Made by a program: the position numbers and the translations under genes. Positions 11,114 to 21,990 of a DNA stretch of 64,000 nt are shown piece by piece. Position 1 is the first letter of the stretch. Every line of letters begins with the position of its first letter. Origin of the DNA: Bettongia penicillata ogilbyi (taxonomy: Eukaryota > Chordata > Mammalia > Diprotodontia > Potoroidae); contig JAJHZJ010000311.1 in the NCBI GenBank assembly GCA_023548195.1, positions 11,033,299-11,097,298 of the forward strand. Reading direction: 5' to 3'. Below the pieces are notes generated by a model that did no database searches, had not been told where the DNA came from, and was given only the letters and a program-made list of their open reading frames with translations.

Positions 11114-13084
11114 GCAATGTAACCTCAAATCCTTGGCTAATTGTAATAAGGTGGCCAGTAATTATTGATATGTTGCAAAGAGCCATGCATTAATCACATC
11201 ATTAAGAGATTGTCCAGGGTACTGAGAAAGCTGCATGTTTTCATTGCTGTCAAAACTATCACACAAATGTAACCTTGATTGGATGCACTAAGATGTATAC
11301 CAAATTTACTCCCCACAAATGTATTAAAGAAAACAAGCAACAAAAATATCATCTTAGGTTATTTTGAAAGTTAATTTGACCTGCCAAAGATGTTTTGTCT
11401 TCAAGTCTGTTTTATTTTAATAAAAACTTTTTTCATAATTTATGAGGTTTTCCTGTTGATTCATTTAAGGTCATATAACATTGACCCTAAGAGATGCATT
11501 TCTGAGATGTACAATGAATTTTCTGATCTAATTTTCATTTCAGACTTTTTAAAAGGGAAAAATAATGAAGTAGTTTAAACACTATCAGTTCATGGGCATT
11601 TTTACAAAATCAAAAACTTATTTTAATCTATCAATTCCAGTTCTTTCTCTTTAGAGCCCACTTCTTATACTACAATCTTGATTGCTGATATTTTATAAAC
11701 TTTGTTTTAGAGAAGAATGAGGTGAAATATTCCATGGTCACTTTGCTCAAAATGACACCAAGTTTAAGTTTTTGTTTTTCACTTCATGATTTATTTTCAG
11801 AATTTCACATTTTAGCAAAGAACTTGTATTTGCAGAAAGAAAGCAGTGAAGGTAGGCAGAACTGAGAGTCCTACAGAGGCCAAACATACAACATACTATT
11901 TAAACATGTGATGTAGATAAATTTCTTAAAAGTTATTCATATTGGATTTAGATATTAATACTGATGTTTGATTCTTATAGAATGTATCTAACTTTAAAAA
12001 AATTGACTTTTTATGTGCATATCTCTTGAAGGGATAAAATTACTAATTGGGATATTAAACAAGCAGGGTAATTTTGTTTGGTCTGTCAGTTAGTAGAGTT
12101 TTTAAGTGATAGCAGGGCAAGAGATTATACAATTGTATCTTTCAATAAGATAGAGTTTAAATGTACATTAAAGTTAGAACAATTTAATGAAATTCACATT
12201 TATTTCAAGGATTTTTTTAATTAAATCTATTGGTTGTTGGTATCTGTGAACCCTTAAGAATAAACACCTGCAGTGTTTTATTATGTAAAAAGGTAGTTTA
12301 ATTGCATCATATTTATCACAGACAAATCAAGCCCTATTCAGAAGATAATAATGGCGCAGTAATTGGATCAGTAATTGGTTCAGGATGATTCAATATTGTA
12401 CTAATAATCATAAATACTACTGTCTTCTGCTTTGGTACAGGGCTGACATGGTACTATAGATTGGATTTGGTGCAATAAATATCAGTGAACTGGATCTAGC
12501 ATTAATGCCTCGATCTGTAGTTTGACAATGGCTGCTGAAAGCAGGTATAGAACAGATGCATTTCTTCAAAGCAAAAATGTCAAGCTTGGGAATATATTTA
12601 GTTAAAATATTGCACTAGCCTTTTTTTCATAACCAAATATTTCTAAAGCTAAATTCTTGAACATCTAGGGAATAAATGTGCTGCTTTATACAATTATCTT
12701 GAGACCATATGACGGCATTATAAGAATAAGACATGAGCAGTTAGATTTGATTGCCCCTGGTTACCATGGCTGATGTGGCATGGTGGGCAAAATCACTCAA
12801 AGGCCAAACATATAATGATGGCTGAGAAAAATCATGCCTGTCACCATACTGTGTTTAGCAGACACTTGGCAGATAAGCGGAACTATTTCTTAGCCAGTGT
12901 GGTGGTGACCTTTCACTGAAAGCCAAAGTAGGGGGAGACTCATTATAATAGAAACAATGATCCATATGGAAACTTGCCTTCCATGAACACATTAGACAGT
13001 TTTGAGTTGGATGAGAGCAGGCATATGCCCTTTGTCATTAGAACAGAAGGCCTTGATCAACACACCTGGCTTATGCTGTGAAAT
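11114..13084. other. Unique DNA, repeat-poor
   Basis: About 2 kb with no recognisable interspersed repeat. It contains a tandem 12-base motif around 'cagtaattgg' at 12357-12383, with two TAATTG cores. Candidate conserved non-coding sequence. No coding frame of note. Confidence 0.4.
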
Positions 13085-13290
13085 AAATAGAGTGTGGGAC
13101 TTGAAGTCAGAAAGACCTGAGTTCCAAACGTGCTTTAGACAATTACTTAGCTTTGTGAGCCCTTAACCATTCTCAGCCTCAGTTTCCTTATAAATAAATT
13201 TGAGATAATAATATGAAAGTCAAATGAGTCAACATATATAAAACACCATGCAAACTCTAAAGCATTATGCAAATACTAGCAATAATGTTT
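13085..13290 (+). repeat. MIR/tRNA-SINE copy
   Basis: 'gacttgaagtcagaaagacc', 'tgagttcc', 'cctcagtttccttataaat', 'gagataataatatgaaagtc' and 'aatactagcaataatg' run in SINE/MIR order. Confidence 0.65.
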
Positions 13291-13559
13291 ATCACCAATG
13301 AACTTATAAATGCATGCATCTATTTCCCTAATTACGATAACTCATATGTCAATAAGGAATGGGTGCATGCTGTGAAATATGCTCATTTCTAGAGGGAGGG
13401 GAAATTCCAAACAAAGAGTGACTGTTTCATGTTACAAAGTTGAAAGAACTTGTTTCTTGAGCAAAATTATTAGATTCAGAGTGTGTCACTGAAAAATGTG
13501 GAAAAGAAAATATTTCAAATGTGAGCAAATGGGAATATCCCTGGAATTGAAGCCAGGGT

Positions 13560-13815
13560 AATTGGGCTTGAATCTTTCCTTTTGTTGTTTACTTCTTGGG
13601 GGCCTTGGATAATGGGAAGAGTATAAGCATTTATTAAACACCTACTGTGTGCCAGTCACTGTGCTAAAAATTTTACAAATATTATCTCATTTGAGATGAT
13701 ATAAAGTAACTTGATAAAACCTTTAACCTCTCTGGTCCTCAGTTTTCTCATCTGCAATATTTGGACTTCATGATTTCTGTAGTCTCTTCCAAAATACTAT
13801 ACTCCTATAATTCTA
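13560..13815 (+). repeat. Composite old SINE-type repeats
   Basis: A MIR-like body ('cctttaacctctctggtcct', 'cagttttctcatctgcaata', 'ttctatgatt') surrounds a second module reading 'atttattaaacacctactgt' then 'gtgccagtcactgtgctaaa'. The same module recurs near 20565, 37875 and 47990. I cannot name it securely (MIR/L2-related tail). Confidence 0.5.
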
Positions 13816-14093
13816 TGATTGCCTATGAACCCTTTAAAAGACATGTAATTTGCCCTTGGCAAAGATGAATCTTTTAGAATTATTTCTAACTAAATATAGG
13901 GTGTATACTATTCCAAAAAGTAATGTGCGTGGAGTAGGGAGGGACTCAAGAGGAGATAGAATATGGAATAGTACTTTAGGTATTAATATACCAAGTCAGC
14001 TCTAATACAGTCATGGTAAGGGATCCAAAGAAATAAATTACATATTTATAAGAGAAATGTGAACAATTAATTAGAAGAAGCAGAAGGGCCAAG

Positions 14094-14470
14094 TGTAGCA
14101 GCAAGCACCCTGACATATCCAACATGACCTGCTGGAACAGGTTCTTAGATCTGTTTTACTAAAAGGAAAGCAACTTTTCAGGGAGTCATCAATCTACTTC
14201 AATTACATTCACCAATAGAGAAAACACAAGCAGAGAAATGAAGACCAACAGACAGGGTTTCCAACTGTCTGACCATAAGCAATGCATACATCACAGATCA
14301 ACAGACAGAACTGTCTGACCATTACATACAAACATAGTTAGCAGAGAGAGGAGCACCAGTATCTGGGTTTTCAAAGGGGAGGGGCAGTGTTCTTAACAGC
14401 TACCCAGAATCTCACGTGTTCACATCATCTGAACATTCCTCCAAAGAGTAAACCCCACCAAAGCAAAACC
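14094..14470. repeat. LTR-like repeat, copy 1 (partial)
   Basis: Starts 'tgtagcagcaagcacc' and matches the block at 36461-37021 from its first bases: 'acaggttcttagatctg', a TTTACTA segment, 'tcatcaatct', 'cagagaaa' and 'gacagggtt'. The shared TG start suggests the 5' edge of an LTR. A TG/TA microsatellite interrupts or ends it near 14480. No internal retroviral coding sequence is visible here. Confidence 0.45.
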
Positions 14471-14480
14471 TCACCTCAGA

Positions 14481-14560
14481 GTGTGTGTATGTGTGTGTAT
14501 ACATATATGTGTATATATATATATATATGTACGTGTGTGTGTATGTATGTATGTGTATGG
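14481..14560. repeat. TG/TA microsatellite
   Basis: Consecutive GTGT, TATA and TATG tracts directly next to the LTR-like repeat. Confidence 0.9.
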
Positions 14561-14699
14561 ATACATTTTTCAGAGCCAGAGGGCATAATCTTCAGTGCCT
14601 CATTAACAATTAACAAAAAGTGTGGGCCTTCGTACAAAACCAACCTTCCCAATCCAACTTACTGGACTCCACCTGAGGCCTAATCATGGTGTGTGTGGG

Positions 14700-16376
14700 G
14701 TGGGGAGATCTTTAACTCTCCTTAACATTACGCCAAGTGACCAAAGAGAAGAACTGGGGACTAGGTTCCCTTGAATTCTACTCCACTGTTTCTCTAATGG
14801 TAATTTTCTCAGCAAGCTCTTTTTTAATGTTATCTGTACCCTTTGCTTCTTCCTCTTCAAAATGGAAGTTTTTAATAATAGAAGGCTCATAAAACCCATT
14901 AAGAGGAGTAATTAACACAACGTTTGTAAAATGCATCCTTACGACATGGGGAGACTTGTACCTTTTCCCTATATCCTGATTTTTTTAGGGTACTAGTGGA
15001 GATGAGAGTATATGAGAGTGATTACTTTTCTTGTTGCCAAAGTTAGGCAGAGAGCACAAGTGGATGAGGGCCATGTGTTGAAAGAGTCATGATCAGGAGC
15101 CAGGAAATAACTGTTAGCAGACCCCTCAAAGTCATTTTGGAAAAACCCTGTGTTTCCTTTTCAGGGGATGGGTTTTTGGAGCTGTGTTATTTTTAGTTAG
15201 ACTTGCCCTTTGTAAGGTATGGATACCACAATTTTCTCAGCATATGCTCCATTGAATCTTTCAGAGGGCATTCATGTTGGCCCCATTTCCCACGTAGGCA
15301 TGGAGGGATGTCTTCATCTCTGGCAGTAGACTGGGGTTACTGCCAAAGGCAAGAATCCACCCATGCAGGCCAGGGAAATAGATCATTTCACTTCCTTAAT
15401 CAGCATTAGGTCTTGTTCACCTGAGCAGTGAAAAGCCTGTGACTTCATTTGAAGGCTAGGAAATGCCACATGTTTATGAAAGCAAGTTCTCCTGAAATGA
15501 GGTGACTGTTTACCGCTAAGTGTCCATGAAAGGAAATCTGATTCAAATAGAACCGAGGCAGTCACACATACTACATGTGTCTATGCCCCAGTGGCCTCAG
15601 AGCCGAACCACCTTCTCATAGAGTTATACGATAACTAATTCACTTGGTCCTCTTTCTCCCTGAAGCTGTAAGTCTAGTTGTGGTTCACTGGTTTAGTGAC
15701 GTGAATGAAGTAAATTCACTGCACTTCAAATCTCTCATTACACCTTAATTAGGAGTGGAGCTAGAAATATCAATGTTTTAACAACTATACTAGACAAGGT
15801 TTCTTTTCTTTCTTTAATCACATATTGTAAAGTAGATTGAAGTAGTTTCTCAATGTTTCCTTCCTTTGTTTATCTCCCTATAGACAGTCCATGGCTGAGT
15901 GGAATAACATAGGGCTGAGGTTGGGATCTTTCTGTTTTAATCCTGACTCAGTCAGCAAAACAGGACTGTAAATAGCCACTTGCACACTCATCCAAGACGA
16001 GTAATAATTTATACAACATGAGAGGGAAAAATGTTATTTCCATTTATTTTACTCCCTGGATAATTTGAGGGTGAAGGGTGGGCTGGTGAAAAAAATAATT
16101 ATCAAAGGATGGTAAAGTTTATGTATTTTTTTATAAGACTGCAGAAAAACTCTGTGATCTAGATAAATTATTTCATTGCTATTTGCTTTAAGGTCCTGAT
16201 CTGTAAAGTAGACTAGTTAATCCTAACAGCAGCTTCCAAAGGATCTTATGAAAGTTAACCTGATGAATAACCACAAAGTAATTTTTTGGGGGGAGAATTC
16301 TCTCATCCCAGTAACTGAGAAAATGATACTTTTGCCTTTATTTCTCCAGATGAATTATTCAATTCTAGGTCAGTTA
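14700..16376. other. Unique DNA
   Basis: No gene recognised. A very diverged SINE-like order is possible at 15885-16000 ('ccatggctgagtggaataac', 'ttttaatcctgactcagtca'), but I cannot confirm it. Confidence 0.45.
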
Positions 16377-16617
16377 GGGCAGCTTGGTGGCACAGTGGAT
16401 AGACTACCAGGTCTCAAATCAAAAAGAATCATCTTCCTGAGTTCAAATCTGGCATCAGATACTTACTAGCTGTGTGACCCTGGGTAAGTTAACTGTGTTT
16501 GCCTCGGTTTTCTCATGTGTAAAATGAACTGGAGAAAGGAAATGGCGAATCACTCTATGATCTTTGCCAAGAAAACTACAAATGGGGTAATGAAGAGTTG
16601 AAAATGATTGAACCCAG
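16377..16617 (+). repeat. Full-length tRNA-derived SINE
   Basis: Complete order: 'gggcagcttggtggcacag' (5' tRNA-related part), 'gagttcaaatctggcatcag' (B-box region), 'gctgtgtgaccctgggtaag', 'ttttctcatgtgtaaaatga', 'ggagaaaggaaatggcgaat' and 'atctttgccaagaaaac'. The flanks share only about 7 bases (tcagtta), so the copy is not very young. Intact enough to act as the local family reference. Confidence 0.85.
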
Positions 16618-19188
16618 ATCAGTTAAGTCTTTGAGATCTATACTATCACTACTGCTTATCTCTGACTCCAGCATCCCTGATATTGAAAGGATTTTAAGGT
16701 ATACCTGATCCTTTTTAAAATATGTCTTATTTATGACAAAATATGGGATAAAGGCAATTTTATTACTGTGCCTGGGACAAAAAAATATTAAAAATAGCCT
16801 CTGTAGCTAAATGGGGAGAGGAAAATTAATCATTAACACCTTTTGAACTGAAGTGGAAGGTTTTATTTCTTTTCCTTCTTCTTCTTCATCTTCAAATATT
16901 CACCTTTCCCCCAAAAAAGATGACAGCAGCATGGCTAATTAACAAAAAAAGAATAATTGAACTATAGCTGAAACAATCTACCTTTAAATCAAAGAAAGAA
17001 GGCAAACAATAGTAAAATTTAATCTGTCCTCTGGGGCAGAAGGCAGCTTACAGGTTCTAGTCAGCTAGCAAATGTAGCTAAGTGACAGTCGGGAAAGATC
17101 ATGTGACTGAGGTCTAAAAACTAATTAATCTCCATAAAGCTGTAAGTGGGGTAGGTAAGATGACTTGAAACCTGATTACATGATTGCATTTAAGGAGGGA
17201 AAATGCAGCATGTATCTTTCATGTTGATTTTAACCACCTGAGCCCTTAATGACGTTTTGTACCTTGCAAGAAAACTCATATTTCATCTATATTTAAAAAG
17301 ATCTACAAAGATGCTGGTGCATGATTTACGAATTAAGTCTAAATAATATGATAATGAATCACAAAAGATGCCTTTGTAAAGTTTCCGCGGATCAAGTAAT
17401 TCTTTGATAAGAGCATTCAGTGTAACAGGGAAGCTATAAATTCAAAGATAAAAAAAAAAACTGACAAAGGAATTTAAAGGAAATAATAATTTCAATATTC
17501 CAGCTTCCTCCCTTCCCCCATAAAAATAAATGATTAGGTACTACATTTTGACTGCTGAATGTCAACGCGTCTCTAAATTTAGTTCTGGAGTAATGCTACA
17601 TTCAAAATAATAATTTTGAAAATTAATCTAAATACGGAATTGTAGCTTTTATTAGCTGTAGTGATATCCACAATAATGCACTATATGCAATAACAGAATC
17701 TAGCAGTCGACCTTGTTCCTGCTTTGCCAATGAAGTGATTTGGTTTGGTTTGCTTTAATTCTTAACACCGTTTCATTCAGTTAAAAGACATTTCTAAGGA
17801 ATTTTTCTTCAACTTTGTTCTCCTTATTTCTGTAGCTACTCTGGGAGATTAAAAATGTGGAAGGCCATAAGGAAAGGAGATATACTAGACAGAAATGAGT
17901 CTTGAAGTTAAATATACAGCTATGCCTAGATATAGAGATTTGCTTTAAGTTGAGATCCGAAGTTTCATTGATAAAGGTGCCCTCCATCATTATTCGCGTG
18001 AACCTTACATGATCTGCTACAAAGTCATTGAAAAACAATTGGAGAGCTTTATTTTTTTAATGGCCATGATTTAGGGAATCTATTACCACCCAGAAATTCT
18101 GGGTGCACAAATGAACAGAGCTCCTGTATACAAAGAGAAGGAATGAGCATATGAAATGTGTTTCATAATTTGTTTCATTATAATTAACATTCCTTGATAG
18201 AAATTGATGAATGTGAAAGCAGAGCACCACATAAAAACCAAGCACCTATCCCTGAGGATCTAAAAGCACTTTGTAGATATGGGGCTTGGTCCTGCAGGAC
18301 CTAATATGAGTAAAATGCACTTTGGGAGCGGAGTGCTCACAAGGGTAAGGTAAATTAACTCTTTCAAGGTACCAGAGTCTCATTTGTTATTTTCCTATAA
18401 CTACTAAGTCCTGTTCTTGTTTTGGCAAATGAGACAACTCAGAGGGAGTCATAAAAGGTAGTTTACAAATATTCAGAAGACAAGGTGCATTTTTCTCCAT
18501 ATTTTTTCTCAACCCATTAGTAATCCTGTTAAATTGGATACTTGCCTGTGTGCATTCATATGCTACTGAGCAAGGGAAGAAGACATATACTATAGTTAGA
18601 AGGATGAAAGAGAATAAAATCAGAAATACCTAAGGAAAAGTTTTTGAATGTAGCAGTTATGGAGAGAGGAGAGTGATTTTCACTTTATATAATTTTTGCT
18701 TTTCTTCACATTTTGTCTCATCATTATCTCTTCTACACCTACTTATATTCCCTCTCCATCCATCTGGCCATTCAGAATAGTAGTACAGACAAATCTCTTG
18801 CCCTGAAAAGGATTTGCTGTTGTTCATTGGTTTGTTTGTTTTTAGTAAGCAACCCTTTGGATAGATTTAGATTTCACATTAGTATTGAAGCTAAGACAGA
18901 AGAAAGGTAGTATAACAGAAAGTTTCTGATATATAGTATTATAATAACAATAGCAACTGAATTTGCCATTGTTCATGTGAACTCATTCTGACTAGATGTC
19001 CTTGTACTTCTTTCCATTGTACTCTATTACTTTACTTGATTTTGTAGCAGAGTCTTACTTAGTGGTAAGAACTGGTGAGTTGATCCATGAGCCCCTCAAT
19101 ATGAAAACTACATTTTCACTATCCTGTTCATGCCTTCTCATCCCATAAGATTCTAGTTTATTTCCTTCCATAAATCCTCATAAATAAT
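16618..19188. other. Unique DNA, repeat-poor
   Basis: About 2.5 kb with almost no interspersed repeat, including 17300-17800 with a mix of CpG-containing and AT-rich motifs. A candidate conserved non-coding interval by absence of repeats only. No coding frame of note. Confidence 0.4.
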
Positions 19189-19510
19189 CTAAAATAGTTT
19201 GCCTTTTTTGTTTTTCTTAAACAATTTGTAAATACTAATGTAAAACTCAGGTTGACCATCTCTTGTCCTTATTCTCAGTATATAACTGACCCATCTTCTT
19301 TTCTGATGATATATTTCTTTGACAGCGTCTTTTATGCCACTTGTTGTGTGATCACTGCTAACATGCCACAGTCTATGTGCATCCACCATGAATTTCTTTA
19401 TTGCCCTCTGGGTCACACAAATTCCAATTTTTTTCTTCTTCCATTTCAGAACTTGAGAGCACTGAAAGTACTCAGACATTTTCTGAATGAATTCCATTCA
19501 ATGTTGAACA
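19189..19510 (-). pseudogene. RTE-type LINE ORF remnant (C-terminal part)
   Basis: A 102-codon minus-strand frame contains 'CVTQRAIKKFM', then 'SGIKDAVKEIYHQKRRW' and 'RDGQPEF' in the order seen near the carboxy end of RTE-clade endonuclease/reverse-transcriptase proteins: V-T-Q-R-A-M-E-R-R, then I-K-D-x-V-x-x-I-x-x-x-K-R-R-W-A-G-H. The catalytic domains are absent. The frame has drifted but is still open by chance. Possibly related to the RTE-like 3' end at 21490-21990. Confidence 0.65.
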
Positions 19511-19977
19511 CAACTCAAAGATAATCACAATACCAATCCAACTGAATAAGTATTTAAGTGGAAGATGTTGGGTAAGGCCCTGACTTGTCCTAGATGTATG
19601 GTTATGAGAGTGACAGGACAAGTCAGTTTGGTGTTAGGGGTAGAGGAGATTACCACAGAGGGTAGCAATACATGGTATCCAATCTTAACATTTCGTCTAG
19701 ATCACTGAGATGAATATAGACCCAAGAAAATACCTTCAACCTGCCCCAAGGAACTTACAAACTCCCAAGGAAGCTTACAAAAAAAATCAAATGATATCAA
19801 GCAGATCTGAAAGAATCTAAATTAGATGTTATTCTCTCTGGAAAAGACAATATTATTGGCTACTTTTTCCAGTGCAGGTTATTTCTCGTCTCAAATACTC
19901 CAACACCCTCAGCCAAGAGGAGAAGCTGACATAATCCTCTCTAATGTTACTTTCAGACTTTTATTTCCCTTGATCTT
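19511..19977. other. Unique DNA
   Basis: Nothing recognisable apart from possible continuation of the RTE remnant. Confidence 0.4.
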
Positions 19978-20250
19978 AGAGGCAGCTCATGGGGTAACAG
20001 AGCACTCTGGTGTAAGGAAAACCTGAATTCTAGTCTGGCCTCTGATGTTTACCAGTTGTGTGATCTGGGATAAGTCACTTCATCTCTGTTTGCCTCAGTT
20101 TCCTTAACTATAAAATTGAGGAAGATCACTATAACACCTACCTAAGAGGGTTGTTGTAAGGAACAAAATAATATTTGTAAAAGTACTTAAAATATTTGTA
20201 AAAGCACAGTGTCTGGTATACAGTAGGAGTTATATAAATGCCTATTTTCT
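19978..20250 (+). repeat. tRNA-SINE/MIR-type copy
   Basis: 'ggcagctcatggggtaacag', 'gttgtgtgatctgggataag', 'tgcctcagtttccttaacta', 'agagggttgttgtaaggaac' and 'gtgtctggtatacagtagga' cover the whole MIR-like body and tail. Confidence 0.75.
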
Positions 20251-20890
20251 TCTCTTCTCTTTCCCTTATCCATTATCACTTAGCAAATTCTGCTCTCCTG
20301 AGGTTCCCTCCACCTGCTTCTAACTTTCTGTCCAGATCCTTGCTTCTGTGGTACATTGACCCCCCCCAGGCAATGATTCCTCCTTTCTTAAGGAATTTAG
20401 TTAAAGCTTTGTTTCTGGGGCAAGAAGCAAAAAAAAGGGTGCCTTCATTGGGAGAAGGGGAGGCAAAGAAAATGGAAGCAGAAACCTTGGGACACTGGCA
20501 TAAGGTGACTGAGAAGGACCTCACCCCTGTAGATCTGTATTTTCCATGTTAATCTAATACAATCTAAAAGTATTTATTAAGTACCTCATTTATGCAAAAT
20601 ATGCAAATCCCCAAAAATATAAAGACAAAAGGAAAAGTAAAACTTTCTATGTATTCATTTTGCTGAAATGAATTTTACTAGAATGTGATATATAAATAGA
20701 TAACTATATATGAAATACTTTGAAGAAAGTCCTAACAATGAGTGAACTCAATAGTTTCTTTAGCAGATGATACTTTAAGCTGAGCTGAAAGGAAGATCTA
20801 AATTCTGCAAGGTGAGGAAGGCATGTATTCCAGGCATGGGGGAACAGACTTCGCAAAGAAATGTAGGCAGGAGATACAACGCCTTCTTTG
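20251..20890. other. Unique DNA with a short old repeat
   Basis: Contains the 'tatttattaagtacctcatt' module near 20570-20640. Frames of 82-104 codons on both strands overlap at 20238-20552 and have no recognisable domain. Confidence 0.4.
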
Positions 20891-20905
20891 AGAAATAGCA
20901 AGTTG

Positions 20906-21366
20906 AATTGTGCACAGCAACGACCACAGTGTGCGAGAGTTTTTTCTGGTAGACTTCGAACTTCGTAATAACGCAAGAACTTACTAAAAAAAAAAAAATC
21001 CCCAATGGTGGTTTTCTAAGGAAAAATGCCTTCCACACTCAGAGAAAGAAATATGGAAGTCATTCACAGAATGTAGCAGATCATGTTTGTACGTGTGTGG
21101 GTTTTAGTGTATTATGTTTTGATTTGTTATATGATTTCTTCCATTTATTTTAGTTCGACTACATAGCATGACTATAGTGAAAATGTACTCAATAGGAAAG
21201 TATACGTAGAACCTATACAGAATTGTATGCTGTCGCGGGGAAGGAGCGGGGTAGTGGGGGAAATGTGGCGGGGGCAGGGGGGAGATAAAATCTTAATTTT
21301 AAGGAAGTGATTGTAGAACACCAAAAAAAATTTTAAAAAATAAATAAATTGGAAAAGAAAAAAAAA
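20906..21366 (+). mobile_element. 5'-truncated L1 3' end (or L1-dependent derivative) with TSD
   Basis: Flanked by a perfect 15-base duplication 'agaaatagcaagttg' at 20891-20905 and 21367-21381. It ends in an A-rich tail (21330-21366). The body reads 'cacactcagagaaagaa', 'catgactatagtgaaaatgt' and 'agaacctatacagaattgta', the same arrangement as the L1 3' UTR at 58860-59100. No coding capacity. An internal A-tract at 20985-20997 hints at a composite 3' part. Confidence 0.75.
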
Positions 21367-21489
21367 AGAAATAGCAAGTTGCCCTGATTGGCTGGCTATA
21401 GAATGAGCAAAAGAGATTATTAAGGACTATAATTGCAGAGGTAGGTTAGATCAACTTGAAAAAGGCATGTGATACTGGGCTAAGGATTT

Positions 21490-21990
21490 TCTATGTGGTT
21501 GTTTGTCTTTCATTTTCGAAAAGGACCAGTGATATCACAGGGTGATGTCTTGAGTTGGATACGAATTGGTTTTAAGTAAGGCAGAATTGTGTAAAGCTGT
21601 GAGCCTCACTTTTTCTTCCAGAGTCATCAAAATCCAATGGCAAGAAAAAAAAGTCAAGATGACTGGTGATGACCTGGGATTTAGTGGATAACTGGTGTCT
21701 TTGATGTGAGACCAAGCTCTAAGTACTCTACAGTGCTAGCTTTGGCCCCCTTTGTAGATTTTGGAGCAAACTGTGCTCACCTGCCAGGTCTGCGAGGTGA
21801 AGTCTTCACATATGTGGGACAGATATCCCCCTAACTCACCTATGGAGGCATGTCAGTTCCCTGGTTTAGCAATTTGCTAAATGATTTTGCTAAGGTGTGA
21901 CCACTGCATTTTTGGGGGTTGCAGGTGAGAGTTGAGGGGCAGGTAGACACCAAAGGTGGATGAGCATCCCTGAAAAAGGCTCAGCATTCT
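21490..21990 (-). repeat. RTE-like LINE 3' end
   Basis: The plus-strand start 'gtttgtctttcattttcgaa' is the reverse complement of a tail of the type '...cttcgaaaatgaaagacaaac', as found at the 3' end of RTE-mobilised marsupial repeats (compare the SINE tail at 33130-33178). The remaining 450 bases look like one diverged interspersed repeat with no open frame. Confidence 0.55.

Noticed and set aside
10802..11186. Minus-strand frames of 108 and 115 codons with Ile-His-Pro-Ser repeats
   Set aside because: They are translations of the GATA/GATG array in two frames, with no unique domain.
16377..16617. Possible tRNA gene, because of the tRNA-like A and B box region
   Set aside because: No cloverleaf can be completed, and the same sequence recurs with a long non-tRNA body; it is a SINE.
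20238..20552. A 104-codon plus-strand frame and an 82-codon minus-strand frame over the same bases
   Set aside because: Mutually overlapping, no domain, no splice or polyadenylation context; nothing favours either strand.
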